From NCBI GenBank assembly GCA_947503835.1, contig CANNFM010000002.1:124001-188000 (forward strand): 64,000 nucleotides of DNA, in the 5' to 3' direction. How positions within the stretch are numbered: the first letter of the stretch is position 1; every line of letters starts with the position of its first letter. The notes under the pieces were generated by a model, which was not told the origin of the DNA, ran no database searches, and worked only from the letters and a program-made list of their open reading frames with translations. The translations under genes and the position numbers were made by a program. Origin of the DNA: an uncultured Aquimarina sp. (GTDB lineage: Bacteria; Bacteroidota; Bacteroidia; Flavobacteriales; Flavobacteriaceae). Shown here one piece after another: positions 1-9,550 of the stretch.

Positions 1-554
1 CTGTCAAAGTTTTTAATCATGAAGGAGAAGGATCATATTTTGATTTACTCTGCGGATATAGGTATGCAGCAAGTAAACCCTCTGTTTCTATAATTAACAT
101 GAGTTTTGGGTGGTATCATAAAAATGGCAGGTTACTCAAAAAGTATATTTCTCAAAACAATGATATTCTTCATATAACATCTGCCGGAAACGATTACAAT
201 GATAATGATAAGGTGCGTCATAATCCCTCGTCTTATAATCGTCAAAATATTGCTGCAATAGGAAGCATAAATGCTACTAGAACCGAAATTGCAGATTTCT
301 CTAATTACGGAGAAACTAGTGTAGATTTTCTATCTCTAGGCGATATGATCACGTTTATTGATAATAATGGTGTAAATTATGTGGCTTCGGGAACATCATA
401 CGCAGCACCTTTTGTAACCACAAAATCCGCTATACAGTACCTTAATGGTATCACAGATCCTGTAGATATACTAAATCAACTACGAATAAATGCTACTGAG
501 CTAAGTCCTGGTATTTTTCTGCCTGTACGGTGTAGACGTAAGATCATAGATTAA
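1..554 (+). CDS. Subtilisin-like serine protease, C-terminal fragment (5' end outside window)
   Basis: The reading frame is open from base 3 with no stop, so the gene begins before the window. About 184 residues are visible. They carry subtilase (S8) landmarks: a strand ending in INMSFG, the oxyanion-hole Asn in SAGND (codon 189-191) and the nucleophile Ser in SGTSYAAP (codon 396-398). The catalytic Asp and His must lie upstream. The protein stops shortly after the Ser block, with no visible T9SS sorting domain, so it is a compact protease. Family assignment is firm; the substrate is unknown. The first internal ATG (99) sits inside a conserved strand and is not a credible start. Confidence 0.85.
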   Translation, partial: VKVFNHEGEGSYFDLLCGYRYAASKPSVSIINMSFGWYHKNGRLLKKYISQNNDILHITSAGNDYNDNDKVRHNPSSYNRQNIAAIGSINATRTEIADFSNYGETSVDFLSLGDMITFIDNNGVNYVASGTSYAAPFVTTKSAIQYLNGITDPVDILNQLRINATELSPGIFLPVRCRRKIID

Positions 555-565
555 CCCGATTTATC

Positions 566-661
566 AATGTCGCTAAATTATTAGTTTTTGATTATTGTTA
601 TCGCCTCAACTTTTCCCATAGTTAAGGAAATACATAGAAAACTTCTTAATTTAGCGACATT
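566..661. repeat. 15-bp perfect inverted repeat between subtilase and CHAT genes
   Basis: AATGTCGCTAAATTA at 566-580 is matched by its exact reverse complement at 647-661, with 66 bases between. The arms begin 12 bases after the subtilase stop. The spacing is too long for a simple intrinsic terminator. A MITE-like remnant or a long-loop hairpin is possible. The rest of the 555-773 gap shows no gene. Confidence 0.6.
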
Positions 662-773
662 CCCCAATTTAAAGAATACACCATAGAAAATTTTCTTTTT
701 TGTCAATGACCAATTAAAAAAATACCTACTTTTAGATTGCATTCATTATTTCCATATAGATACCAACTGATAT

Positions 774-3539
774 ATGCGATCTCGATATTGTACATTTCTT
801 TATATACTCCTATTAAGTGTCCAAAACTTAGGGCATTGCCAAGGTATAATAGAATCAATAGAAACACACTATAAAAAATTAGAAGTTTCTGATATTGAGT
901 ATAACTGCAAGGTTGAAAAAATAAACCAACTACTCGAAACCAAAGAAGCAGGTATTGATTCTCTACAGCTAGGAAATTTATACAGTGAGTTTAGTAAACT
1001 TAACTTCAGACATAAAGACTATGACAATGCTATTCAGAACGTTCAAAAGGCATTACATATTCAAACAAGATTTATAGATTCTATTCCCTCAATTGTCAAT
1101 AAAAATTATAATAACCTTGCTCTGTTTTATCTGCATTCTGGAAATGAAACTAGGGCATTAGAGACGTTTAAAACCCTTGTTAAACAATCTCATAAGGACA
1201 GATATGTCATTAATGCCTATGCGATACGGTTGACAGATATATATATAAATCGGGGCGATTATTATAAAGCCATTGATTATCTTCAGGAAGCAGAGAACAC
1301 CATTATAAAAGCAAATGATCCAATCCTTACTAGAAAACTACATCTTATATACGTTAATTTTTATAGAGTGTATTCCTTAACTATGAAAAAGGGCCATTAT
1401 ACAAAAGCATTAGATTATCTAAAAAAAACTGAGGATGCCATCGCCCATTTATCTCCTAAAAAACAATTAGAATTTAAGATTATTATCTATGCTGGGTACG
1501 GTTATATTTATAATCGACTAGAACAATATGATAAAGCGATAGGTAATCATAAGAAAGCTTTAGAATTAGGTCTAAAAGCCAAAAAGATAAACAATGCTGA
1601 TATTGCTAAATCCTATAATTCTTTGGGTATCTCCTTTGCCAGAATGAATAAGCCGGATCTAGCATACGAGCATTATACCAAGGCCTTGCAATATGATTCT
1701 CTTAGAAGTGCGGTCTATAATAATTTGGGAGATTATTATATAGCTAAACAACATTATAAAGAAGCGCTTATAAATTATCAAAAAGCCATACGTTATAAAA
1801 TTAAAAGTTTTGAAAATATTGAATTTTCAGCACTTCCCTCTCTTGAAAAATTAGCACACTCGGATCTTAAAGTAAATTTGGTAAATAATCTAAAAGATAA
1901 AGCAAATGGATGGTTTGCATTTTTCTCAAAAACTAAAAACAAAGAATATTTGCATCATGCCTTGAAGACCGTTGAACTTGCGGACCAGTTAATCGATATT
2001 ATTCGATCTGAAAATATAGAACAACAATCAAAGTATTTTTGGAGAGAAAAAGGGGTCGATCTCTATATGTTGGCAACATCAATATGTTATGAGCTAAACA
2101 ACCACAAACAGGCGTTCTATTTCATGGAAAAAAGTAAATCCTTATCCTTACTGGAAAACTTAACCCATGAAGAGGCAAAAAACAACGCAAACCTTCCTGA
2201 ATCTGTAAAAGAAAAAGAGTATACCTTAAAACACAAAATTTTTAAAATCAGTGAGCGATTAAAAAAGGATAGTAATAGCAAAGAAATAGAAAAGCAATCC
2301 CTCATTTTTGAGCAAAAAAAAATATATGAAAATTTTATAAGTTCATTAGAATATAATTACCCTGGCTACTATAATTATAAAAAGAGAATTGATATTTCTT
2401 CATTCGATGAAACCCGGTCAAAAATCGTTTCTCCTACCACTAATTTGCTACAATATATTTTAACCGAAAATGATGGGTACGGAATGTTAATAACAAATGA
2501 ATCAACACATTTTTTTAAAATCCCGGAAGCAGAACTATTAAATGAAGAAATTAGAATGCTGGGTAAACTTATAGCAAAACCTCTTGTGACTAAGCAACAA
2601 CTAAATTCGTATATAGAAATGTCTTTTTCTGTATACCAAAAATTATTTCCACTTAAGGACGCTTCAGAATTGCTATTGAATAAAAAAATACTAATCGTAC
2701 CAGATTACACCTTACAATATTTTCCTTTTGAAACCTTAATCACTCATCACTCTGCTACACAGGGAATACTGCCTTACTTGATATATTCAACAGAAACCAG
2801 TTATGTATATTCTGCATCATTACTTAAAAAAATCGAACAGAAAGAACGTAATCCAAAATCTAATTTAATTGGTTTTGCTCCGATACAGTTTAAGAAACAT
2901 AAATTATCAAGTCTAAACAGAAGCGAACATAAAATGAATGAAATAGGGAAACGTTTCTCGAACACAACATTATTTCAGGAACAAGCTTCTAAATCTAATT
3001 TTGTAACTAACGCCAACGATTACAATATAATTCATCTATCCACTCATGCTAGCTCTATGAGTGATCAAGAGCCTTGGATAGCATTTTATGAAGACATCTT
3101 AACGCTAAATGAATTATACTTCATTAAAAATCAAGCAGATTTAGTCGTTTTAGATGCTTGTAAATCTGGTATTGGTGAACTGCAGTCTGGAGAAGGTGTA
3201 ATGAGTCTATCCCGTGGTTTTTTTCATTCTGGTGCAAAAAGTGTTATTTCGTCCCTATGGAGTACAAATGAAAAGTCAAGCACTAAAATTGTACTTGATT
3301 TTTATGCACATTTGAAAAAAGGAGAAGCAAAATCTACAGCACTACGAAACGCAAAACTTCAGTATTTGAAAGAAAATCATCTCTCGGAAAACTCTCCCTA
3401 TTTTTGGGCTCCCTTAATTTTGTCCGGAAGTTTCGAAAACTCAATGCCCACAACTACTAGTCATACTACATACCTATACATTGGGTTACTTCTCTTTCTT
3501 ATTGTATGTATAGGTCTTTGGCGTCGTTATAAATCATAA
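774..3539 (+). CDS. Exported TPR-CHAT domain protein (caspase-like) with C-terminal membrane anchor
   Basis: This 921-residue protein starts with a hydrophobic signal-like segment (about residues 7-24). Several tetratricopeptide repeats follow (about 60-340), then a helical linker, then a CHAT domain (about 590-890). The CHAT catalytic pair is visible as His758 in HLSTHA and Cys796 in LDACKSG. The following SLWSTNEK and FWAPLILSG blocks are also family-typical. A single hydrophobic helix followed by a basic tail (WRRYKS) ends the protein. CHAT domains are caspase-clan cysteine peptidases that often use TPRs to sense a partner. The signal segment and C-terminal helix suggest type I topology with the CHAT domain in the periplasm; this is inference. 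The target is unknown. Confidence 0.82.
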   Translation: MRSRYCTFLYILLLSVQNLGHCQGIIESIETHYKKLEVSDIEYNCKVEKINQLLETKEAGIDSLQLGNLYSEFSKLNFRHKDYDNAIQNVQKALHIQTRFIDSIPSIVNKNYNNLALFYLHSGNETRALETFKTLVKQSHKDRYVINAYAIRLTDIYINRGDYYKAIDYLQEAENTIIKANDPILTRKLHLIYVNFYRVYSLTMKKGHYTKALDYLKKTEDAIAHLSPKKQLEFKIIIYAGYGYIYNRLEQYDKAIGNHKKALELGLKAKKINNADIAKSYNSLGISFARMNKPDLAYEHYTKALQYDSLRSAVYNNLGDYYIAKQHYKEALINYQKAIRYKIKSFENIEFSALPSLEKLAHSDLKVNLVNNLKDKANGWFAFFSKTKNKEYLHHALKTVELADQLIDIIRSENIEQQSKYFWREKGVDLYMLATSICYELNNHKQAFYFMEKSKSLSLLENLTHEEAKNNANLPESVKEKEYTLKHKIFKISERLKKDSNSKEIEKQSLIFEQKKIYENFISSLEYNYPGYYNYKKRIDISSFDETRSKIVSPTTNLLQYILTENDGYGMLITNESTHFFKIPEAELLNEEIRMLGKLIAKPLVTKQQLNSYIEMSFSVYQKLFPLKDASELLLNKKILIVPDYTLQYFPFETLITHHSATQGILPYLIYSTETSYVYSASLLKKIEQKERNPKSNLIGFAPIQFKKHKLSSLNRSEHKMNEIGKRFSNTTLFQEQASKSNFVTNANDYNIIHLSTHASSMSDQEPWIAFYEDILTLNELYFIKNQADLVVLDACKSGIGELQSGEGVMSLSRGFFHSGAKSVISSLWSTNEKSSTKIVLDFYAHLKKGEAKSTALRNAKLQYLKENHLSENSPYFWAPLILSGSFENSMPTTTSHTTYLYIGLLLFLIVCIGLWRRYKS

Positions 3540-3601
3540 CGAACGTTCTTTTTTCTTGGATCTGATTTTAAATAGTGTTGATATCAATGATTTTTATTGT
3601 T

Positions 3602-3676
3602 TATCCCATCCCCAGCCCTTCCCAAGGGAAGGGAGTCAAAAGTCCTTCCCTCGGGGAAGGATTTAGGATAGGATGA
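3602..3676. repeat. Dispersed palindromic repeat (CCCTTCCC/GGGAAGGG type), double hairpin
   Basis: Two adjacent hairpins are visible. CCCTTCCC (3616-3623) pairs with GGGAAGGG (3626-3633), and TCCTTCCC (3643-3650) pairs with GGGAAGGA (3654-3661). They are flanked by CATCC/GGATG-type ends. Related elements occur near 13031, 48396 and 50819. The remainder of the 3540-3886 gap is AT-rich. It holds only a short inverted repeat, CTAGAA-AAG-TTCTAG (3845-3859), just before the next gene. Confidence 0.7.
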
Positions 3677-3886
3677 ATCATTTAAATGATATTAAAAGAT
3701 AAGTACTCATATTAGTCTTCCAATACCAACACTATCCAATCTAGACGCTTTTTCATTTCATAAATAATTAATATTCAAAATAATAGATTTTTTTGGGTAA
3801 TGAATTTCATGTACCTGCACTTTACTATGATTAATCATCAAAAGCTAGAAAAGTTCTAGTATAAAAATTCATTAAACACATAAATT

Positions 3887-4618
3887 ATGAAAAACTTAAT
3901 TTTTAAAAAATCAATTTTAGCAATGTTACTGGGAGTAGTATTTATTGCTTGCGAAAAATCGGAAGAAGTATTTACTGAAGATGCTATCGAATTTACCGAC
4001 GAAGGGTTCAAAAGTGAGACTGGCAATCATGATCAAGTAGTAAGTGCCGAGGAAACAAAAGTAGAATCCCCAGTACTACACATGCGTTTTGACAAAAATC
4101 TAAGTGAGGAGGAAGCCGAACATGCCTGGAACAATGCGGTTAAAGACTATATAGATAAAAACCCTAATCTAAACAAAGGAGTAAGTACAGAAGTATATTA
4201 CCAAGTGGTAACCAAAACAGGTAGTCAAACCAATAATGGTACTGATGCTGCAGTACAGGCTTCAGCCGATTTTAATCATAGCGGAGGATCATTTCATACT
4301 GATTATATCACCTTAAACAATCCAGGGGATGACAGAGAAGAGGGGCAAAAAGATTTTTATCTTATCAGAATTAATTTTCCAAATATTACCATATCATGGA
4401 TTGAGGTTGAACACGCACATATACGATTACAAGGTACAGATGGATGGGTTGTTAATTCCTTCAAAACCAAAATACTACCCGAACATCAAACGGTTCCAGC
4501 TACAGGAGTCTCTAAAGTAGTTACCTACCCCGAGATTTGGTTAGATAACACGACCGCAACAGGTTGGGATTACTATAACACACCAATAGTTCTTTCACCG
4601 GGTAGGTTAAATTTTTAG
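3887..4618 (+). CDS. Lipoprotein with a PLAT/LH2-like C-terminal region
   Basis: This 243-residue protein has a type II signal peptide with lipobox VFIAC (Cys22), so it is probably a lipoprotein. An acidic linker follows. Residues about 105-205 resemble a PLAT/LH2 beta-sandwich: a GTDAAVQASADF strand, an EEGQKDFYLIRI strand and a WIEVEHAH...GTDGWVVNSF block. PLAT domains mediate lipid or protein binding next to lipases and other secreted enzymes. No catalytic motif is seen, so a binding role is inferred. It lies 227 bases upstream of another lipoprotein gene on the same strand. The PLAT assignment is by eye only. Confidence 0.6.
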   Translation: MKNLIFKKSILAMLLGVVFIACEKSEEVFTEDAIEFTDEGFKSETGNHDQVVSAEETKVESPVLHMRFDKNLSEEEAEHAWNNAVKDYIDKNPNLNKGVSTEVYYQVVTKTGSQTNNGTDAAVQASADFNHSGGSFHTDYITLNNPGDDREEGQKDFYLIRINFPNITISWIEVEHAHIRLQGTDGWVVNSFKTKILPEHQTVPATGVSKVVTYPEIWLDNTTATGWDYYNTPIVLSPGRLNF

Positions 4619-4656
4619 GCTTAAAAACACAGCTAAGCAAATATTCAACTTTTTGT

Positions 4657-4693
4657 TAGTTTGAAGGGGATATTAAATATCCTCTTTAAACTA
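4657..4693 (+). terminator. Strong hairpin after the PLAT-like lipoprotein gene
   Basis: A 17-bp stem with two G-U pairs runs from TAGTTTGAAGGGGATAT to its complement around a three-base loop, 38 bases after the stop codon. It lacks a clear T-run, so it may be a transcript-end stabiliser rather than a classical terminator. Confidence 0.45.
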
Positions 4694-4845
4694 GCATAAA
4701 TCAAGGTTTAGATATAAAATTTCAGTAATAACGATCTAACCCATACCATTAAAAAAATAGAAACACATGATCGCTAAAGTTTTTAATTACAGCTTATATC
4801 TTAATATCTGTATAAAAACAATGAGATCATTACAAAACATATATT

Positions 4846-5991
4846 ATGAAAACAAATAAAATTAGCCGTGTGCTATATCGACAAAAAAAGAGCGTCCTAT
4901 TCTTTTGTAGCATTGCACTTCTTGCCATTGTTTTTACAACGCAAAGTTGTGAAAACGAAGAGGTTATTGAAAGTAAAAACACAGTAACTACCGAGGAGGT
5001 AACTAAAAATAGTGTTTTAGGGAATCTTCAAACTACGAACAATGAACCTATATCAAATGCTAAAATAAAACTAGGAGATCAAATATTAGCAATTAGTGGC
5101 CCAAGAGGGAATTTTGTACTAGATAAAAATGATTTTGAAATCAATGATGTCTTGACCATAGAACATGTTGATTTCGTAACACTCTACAAGATTATTGCAC
5201 CAAATATGAAGCTATTCTTTTTAATGAAAGAAAGAGTAGACCCAATTCGTATAGGTTCTAATGACGGTGGAGTTATCACTGTAGGACCAGGAGGAGAAAT
5301 ATCAATTCCATCCAATGCATTTAGTAATAATGGTAATCCATATAACGGCGCTGTAGATATTCGGGCAACTTACATAGATGTAACTGATGATTCTGAATTA
5401 GAAAGTGCTCCCGGAGCCTATATTGCCGATGATGGCCCAGGTACTAATCCTTACCCGTTGGAGTCTTACGGAATGATGGAAATCGTGGCTACAATTGCCG
5501 GAACCCTTACTCCATTGGATCTACGTCCGGGAAAAGAAATAAAAACATCATTCCCAATTCTTGATGGAGATAAGCTAAACGATGTTAATCTTTATGAATT
5601 AAACAATGTAACTGGGTATTGGTCCGAATCGGGAGAACTTACCACAGTAGATAATACTCTACAAGGATCAATAACCTCTGTTAACAGAGGTTATAACGCA
5701 GACAAACCTTGCGCAGATGAACTAGTATGTGTAAAAATAAAAGTAGAATATAAGAATAGTGACCCGGTATGTGGGATTCGACTAAAAGGGCTTTCTTACC
5801 GAGGGTTTGATGGACCAAAGATGCCCATTATTAATGGATATGTATATTTCTGGGTTTGCCCGAATAGCGTATTTAAATTAAAAGCGTGTAGATCAAATGA
5901 TCCAAATTTTAGCACAACTTTCGATTTGACCACTGCAAATATGAATCCTCTTGGCTGCACCGATTTAGGGGTATGGACAATATATAATTAA
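4846..5991 (+). CDS. Lipoprotein with carboxypeptidase-regulatory-like domain
   Basis: This 381-residue protein has a long basic n-region, a hydrophobic stretch and a lipobox ending in TQSC (Cys35). Residues about 55-125 form a CarboxypepD_reg-like beta-sandwich: VLGNLQTTNNEPISNAKIKL followed by GPRGNFVL. Next is a conserved Bacteroidota module rich in Gly/Pro (GGVITVGPGGEISIPSNAF, then TDDSELESAPGAY). The C-terminal part has several Cys residues that could form disulfides. No enzyme motif is visible. It is likely a surface or periplasmic lipoprotein of unknown role. Its stop lies 3 bases from the convergent dehydrogenase gene. Confidence 0.65.
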   Translation: MKTNKISRVLYRQKKSVLFFCSIALLAIVFTTQSCENEEVIESKNTVTTEEVTKNSVLGNLQTTNNEPISNAKIKLGDQILAISGPRGNFVLDKNDFEINDVLTIEHVDFVTLYKIIAPNMKLFFLMKERVDPIRIGSNDGGVITVGPGGEISIPSNAFSNNGNPYNGAVDIRATYIDVTDDSELESAPGAYIADDGPGTNPYPLESYGMMEIVATIAGTLTPLDLRPGKEIKTSFPILDGDKLNDVNLYELNNVTGYWSESGELTTVDNTLQGSITSVNRGYNADKPCADELVCVKIKVEYKNSDPVCGIRLKGLSYRGFDGPKMPIINGYVYFWVCPNSVFKLKACRSNDPNFSTTFDLTTANMNPLGCTDLGVWTIYN

Positions 5992-5994
5992 CAA

Positions 5995-8916
5995 TCATAA
6001 CAAAGCATTTTTTAAAATACTAATGGGATGGAGCGCCTTGCGTTCTGTCCCATCTTGTATCTGGTGTCTGCAACTTGTTCCTACCGCAGCAATAATAGTA
6101 TCTCCGGAAGCTTTTCTTACTGCAGGAAACAAGGTCTGCTCTCCTATTTGCATACTAATATCATAATGTTCTTTTTCGTATCCAAAAGATCCTGCCATAC
6201 CACAACAACCAGAAGGAATAATGGTAACTTTAAAATTCTTTGGAAGATTAAGATATGCAAACGTTGTTTGAATAGTTGATAATGCCTTTTGGTGGCAATG
6301 CCCATGTATTTTGATTGTTTTAGTTTCTGTTGTAAAATGATCGGGAGTTATATTTCCTTTATCTATTTCGGAAGCTAAAAATTCATCAATCAAAAATGTA
6401 TTTTCTGAAAGAGATTTTGCTTTTTCCTTATCCTCTACTAATCGCAAATACTCGTCTCTAAAAGTAAGTATTGCCGAGGGTTCTAATCCAATAAGTGGTA
6501 TTTCATCTGAAATCAAATTGTAAAAAGCTTCTACATTTTGATTGGCTAATGCCTTTGCTTGTTTTAATAATCCTTTAGAAATAAAAGTTCGTCCGCTCTC
6601 TTGATGATCAACTATCTTTACTTCATAGTGTAAACTAGTAAGCAATTCTATGGCATCAATCCCAATTTTGGTGTCCAGATGATTGGTAAACTCATCGATA
6701 AAGAAGTAAACCGTTTTGGTTGGGTTCTTGGGCTGAATTGTATGTAAATTCTTTTTGCACCAGTTTCGTAAAGATTGCTTACTTAATAATGGTAAATCAC
6801 GTTCTTTAGCAATTCCTAAAACAGATTTCAGTATCCCCGAAGTAACATTATTCTTAAAAAAGAAATTAGTTAATCCAGGTGATATTCTCCCTAATTCATT
6901 CAGTTTATTGTTGTATGCAAACAATTTTGTTCGCAGAGACACTCCATTTTCTCTCTGATATTGATATTCAAATTCTGCTTTTAGTGTAGCCACATCGACA
7001 TTCGAAGGGCATTCACTAGAACATCCTTTACAACTTATACAGAGATCAAAAACCTCTTTTAATTCCTTATTATTAAATCGATTTGTTTCTTCGCTATTGG
7101 TTAAAAACTCACGTAATGCATTAGCCCTTCCTCTTGTGGTATCTTTTTCATTTTTGGTGGTTCTATAACTTGGGCACATAGTCCCTCCTGCTTCTACCGA
7201 TTTACGGCAATCGCCACTTCCATTACATTTCTCGGTAGCTCTAAGGATACCTAGAGAATCTGAAAAATCTAATAGCGTCTCTATCTCTGGTTCATCACGA
7301 TCAATTTCATAACGTAACTTTTGATCCATTGGATAAGGATCGACAATCTTACCTGGGTTTAATATGAAATTAGGATCAAATAGCCTTTTAACACGCTCTA
7401 CAATCTTATAATTTTCTTCTCCTATCATAAAAGGAATGTATCCTGCCCTTACAATACCATCGCCATGTTCACCACTCATAGATCCTTGATATTTTTTGAC
7501 CAAAGAAGCCACATCATCTGTTATTTTTCTGAAAAGAGTAACATCATCACTTTTTTTAAGATCTAAAATTGGTCTTAAGTGTAATTCTCCTGCGCCAGCA
7601 TGTGCATAATATACCGCCTGCTGATCATATGATTTCATTATGGTAGTAAACTCAGAGATATAATTTGCCAAATCCGGGATTGCAACTGCCGTATCTTCGA
7701 TACAAGCCACGGCTTTCTTATCTCCAACAATATTACCCAACAAACCTAGTCCCGCTTTACGCAGTTCTAACGCTTGATCTATTTCTTTTCCTTTTAAAAT
7801 CGCATTGGCATAGCTTAATTGCGAATCTTCGAGAGATTGTAGTAATGCTTTTTCTTGACCCTTCAATTCTTCTGAACTATCGCTCCTTAATTCTAGCATA
7901 AGGATGGCTTCGGGATCATCAACAATAAAAAAGCGGTTTTTCTGCTGCTCAATATTATTTTTTGTGCAGTCTAGAATGGTTTTATCCATCATCTCACATG
8001 TAAATAACGAATGCTGCATTACAGACTCTACCGCTTTCATACAGTCTTCAATAGTTTTAAAATGAGCTGCAATCATTATAGATTCCTTAGGAGGTAGGTT
8101 ATCTAGCTGCAAAGTAATCTGTGTGGTAAAAGCCAGAGTTCCTTCACTACCCACTAATAATTTGCACATATTAAATGCTTCAGAATGCTCTGAAAATACA
8201 TTAGAATTAATCAATTCATCAATGGCGTAGCCCGTATTACGGCGATGAATTTCGGGTTTTGGAAAATTATCTTTTATTTGTTTTTGAATGATTTCCGGAG
8301 AAAGTTCTTGATAAACACTTTGATATATTTTTCCTTCTAAAGTATTTAGATCTTTCTTTGTATTAAATTCTTCTGAAGTTAGTTCTGAAAATACAACTTC
8401 GCTTCCATCAGTTAGAATAGTATGTAACTCTACAACTTTATCTCTGGTCACCCCATATTGTATAGAGGTCGTACCACTGCTGTTATTTCCTACCATACCC
8501 CCTATCATACATCGATTAGATGTCGAGGTATTGGGCCCGAAAAATAGCCCGTAGGGTTCTAAAAATCGATTGAGATCATCTCGAATTACTCCTGGTTGAA
8601 CAGTAACTGTTTTATTTTTTTGATCTACAGAAAGTATTTTAGTAAAATGCTTTGAAACATCAACGACTATACCTTCGCCAACACATTGACCTGCAAGAGA
8701 GGTTCCTGCTGTTCTTGGTATAAGGCCTATATTATGTTTTGAAGCAAAAGGAATCAATTTTTTAATATCTGCTACAGATTTCGGAAAAGCCACAGCAGTA
8801 GGAATTCTACGATATACTGAAGCATCTGTAGCATATAGTGCCTTAGAAAGTGAGTCGAATTGTATGTCACCTTCTATTTGTTCTTTAAGTAATTTTAATG
8901 CACTAGTATCAATCAT
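5995..8916 (-). CDS. ydiJ: YdiJ-like FAD/Fe-S D-2-hydroxyacid dehydrogenase (probably D-2-hydroxyglutarate)
   Basis: This 973-residue flavoprotein has an N-terminal FAD-binding type 4 (PCMH) domain (about 35-210, with IPRTAGTSLAGQ) and an FAD-oxidase C-terminal domain (about 235-525, including HAGAGELHLRP and GEHGDG). A 4Fe-4S ferredoxin section follows, with a CxxxxxCRK set near 560 and CISCKGCSSECP near 623. A CCG domain with HCHQK and SGCCGMAGSFG (near 901) ends the protein. Length and order match E. coli YdiJ, reported as a D-2-hydroxyglutarate dehydrogenase; D-lactate is the main alternative substrate. Its ATG overlaps the upstream regulator's stop (ATGA), indicating translational coupling. 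The divergent DUF1338 gene supports the 2-hydroxyglutarate assignment. Confidence 0.85.
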   Translation of the reverse strand: MIDTSALKLLKEQIEGDIQFDSLSKALYATDASVYRRIPTAVAFPKSVADIKKLIPFASKHNIGLIPRTAGTSLAGQCVGEGIVVDVSKHFTKILSVDQKNKTVTVQPGVIRDDLNRFLEPYGLFFGPNTSTSNRCMIGGMVGNNSSGTTSIQYGVTRDKVVELHTILTDGSEVVFSELTSEEFNTKKDLNTLEGKIYQSVYQELSPEIIQKQIKDNFPKPEIHRRNTGYAIDELINSNVFSEHSEAFNMCKLLVGSEGTLAFTTQITLQLDNLPPKESIMIAAHFKTIEDCMKAVESVMQHSLFTCEMMDKTILDCTKNNIEQQKNRFFIVDDPEAILMLELRSDSSEELKGQEKALLQSLEDSQLSYANAILKGKEIDQALELRKAGLGLLGNIVGDKKAVACIEDTAVAIPDLANYISEFTTIMKSYDQQAVYYAHAGAGELHLRPILDLKKSDDVTLFRKITDDVASLVKKYQGSMSGEHGDGIVRAGYIPFMIGEENYKIVERVKRLFDPNFILNPGKIVDPYPMDQKLRYEIDRDEPEIETLLDFSDSLGILRATEKCNGSGDCRKSVEAGGTMCPSYRTTKNEKDTTRGRANALREFLTNSEETNRFNNKELKEVFDLCISCKGCSSECPSNVDVATLKAEFEYQYQRENGVSLRTKLFAYNNKLNELGRISPGLTNFFFKNNVTSGILKSVLGIAKERDLPLLSKQSLRNWCKKNLHTIQPKNPTKTVYFFIDEFTNHLDTKIGIDAIELLTSLHYEVKIVDHQESGRTFISKGLLKQAKALANQNVEAFYNLISDEIPLIGLEPSAILTFRDEYLRLVEDKEKAKSLSENTFLIDEFLASEIDKGNITPDHFTTETKTIKIHGHCHQKALSTIQTTFAYLNLPKNFKVTIIPSGCCGMAGSFGYEKEHYDISMQIGEQTLFPAVRKASGDTIIAAVGTSCRHQIQDGTERKALHPISILKNALL

Positions 8917-9389
8917 ATATTTTTCTTCGTTATAGAATCCAAAGAAACTGGTTTTTTGAAATTGGTATCAAAACAGATAAAACTATCGGTTCCGGCAACA
9001 CCATCTATATGATGTACCTGTTCATACAAGATCTTTCGTAAATGCTGGTTGTCAATTGCAAAAATAAGAATGAAAATTGCATAATTACCCGAAACGTAGT
9101 TGCATTCTAATATTTCAGGGATTTTTTTTAAGCCTTCAACAACTTGTTCTGCATATCTAGCTTCTCTAAGTCGAATACCCACATACGACTTAGTTCTATA
9201 TCCCAATTGTTTTTCATCGATGACAAACTCCGCTTTTTTTATAACTCCCCGTTGTTTTAATTTCTTAATTCTTTGATGAACTAAAGAGTTCGAAATTTTT
9301 AAATCATCTGCGATTTGAGAGAATGGTTTTCTTGCATCTTCACGAATCTGTAGTAAAATCTGTTGGTCAACGTAATCAAAATGGTTCAT
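8913..9389 (-). CDS. Lrp/AsnC family transcriptional regulator
   Basis: The protein is 158 residues if translation starts at the Met of MNHFDYVDQQ. An upstream in-frame ATG (9443) would add 18 hydrophobic residues not expected in this family, so the inner start is preferred. An N-terminal winged HTH (about 5-60, with LKISNSLVHQRIKKLKQRGV) is followed by a RAM/AsnC ligand domain (about 65-145). Lrp/AsnC proteins sense amino acids or their catabolites. The stop codon overlaps the dehydrogenase start by four bases. The gene faces the DUF1338 gene across a short divergent region, so it probably controls both directions. Confidence 0.88.
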   Translation of the reverse strand: MNHFDYVDQQILLQIREDARKPFSQIADDLKISNSLVHQRIKKLKQRGVIKKAEFVIDEKQLGYRTKSYVGIRLREARYAEQVVEGLKKIPEILECNYVSGNYAIFILIFAIDNQHLRKILYEQVHHIDGVAGTDSFICFDTNFKKPVSLDSITKKNI

Positions 9390-9519
9390 AACAATCAAAA
9401 AAATAAATAGTAAATGGTCAATATAACAATAAGGGTTTAACATTATACCAAATTGACATATAAATCACTAAAACATAGGTAAAATGGACTTAAAATAATT
9501 AAATAATAATCAAAACTAA

Positions 9520-9527
9520 TATTTTTG
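9520..9527 (+). promoter_or_regulatory. Candidate -7 box of the DUF1338 gene
   Basis: TATTTTTG fits the Bacteroidota -7 consensus TAnnTTTG and lies 23 bases before the start codon. No clear -33 TTTG is seen. The 9390-9550 region between the divergent genes is where the Lrp-type regulator would be expected to bind. Confidence 0.4.
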
Positions 9528-9550
9528 CATTAAATAAAAACATAATAAAG

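Noticed and set aside
1..6000. A defence island around the protease and CHAT genes
   Set aside because: Both proteins look exported, there is no nuclease, reverse transcriptase or sensor NTPase nearby, and flanking genes are lipoproteins; evidence is insufficient.
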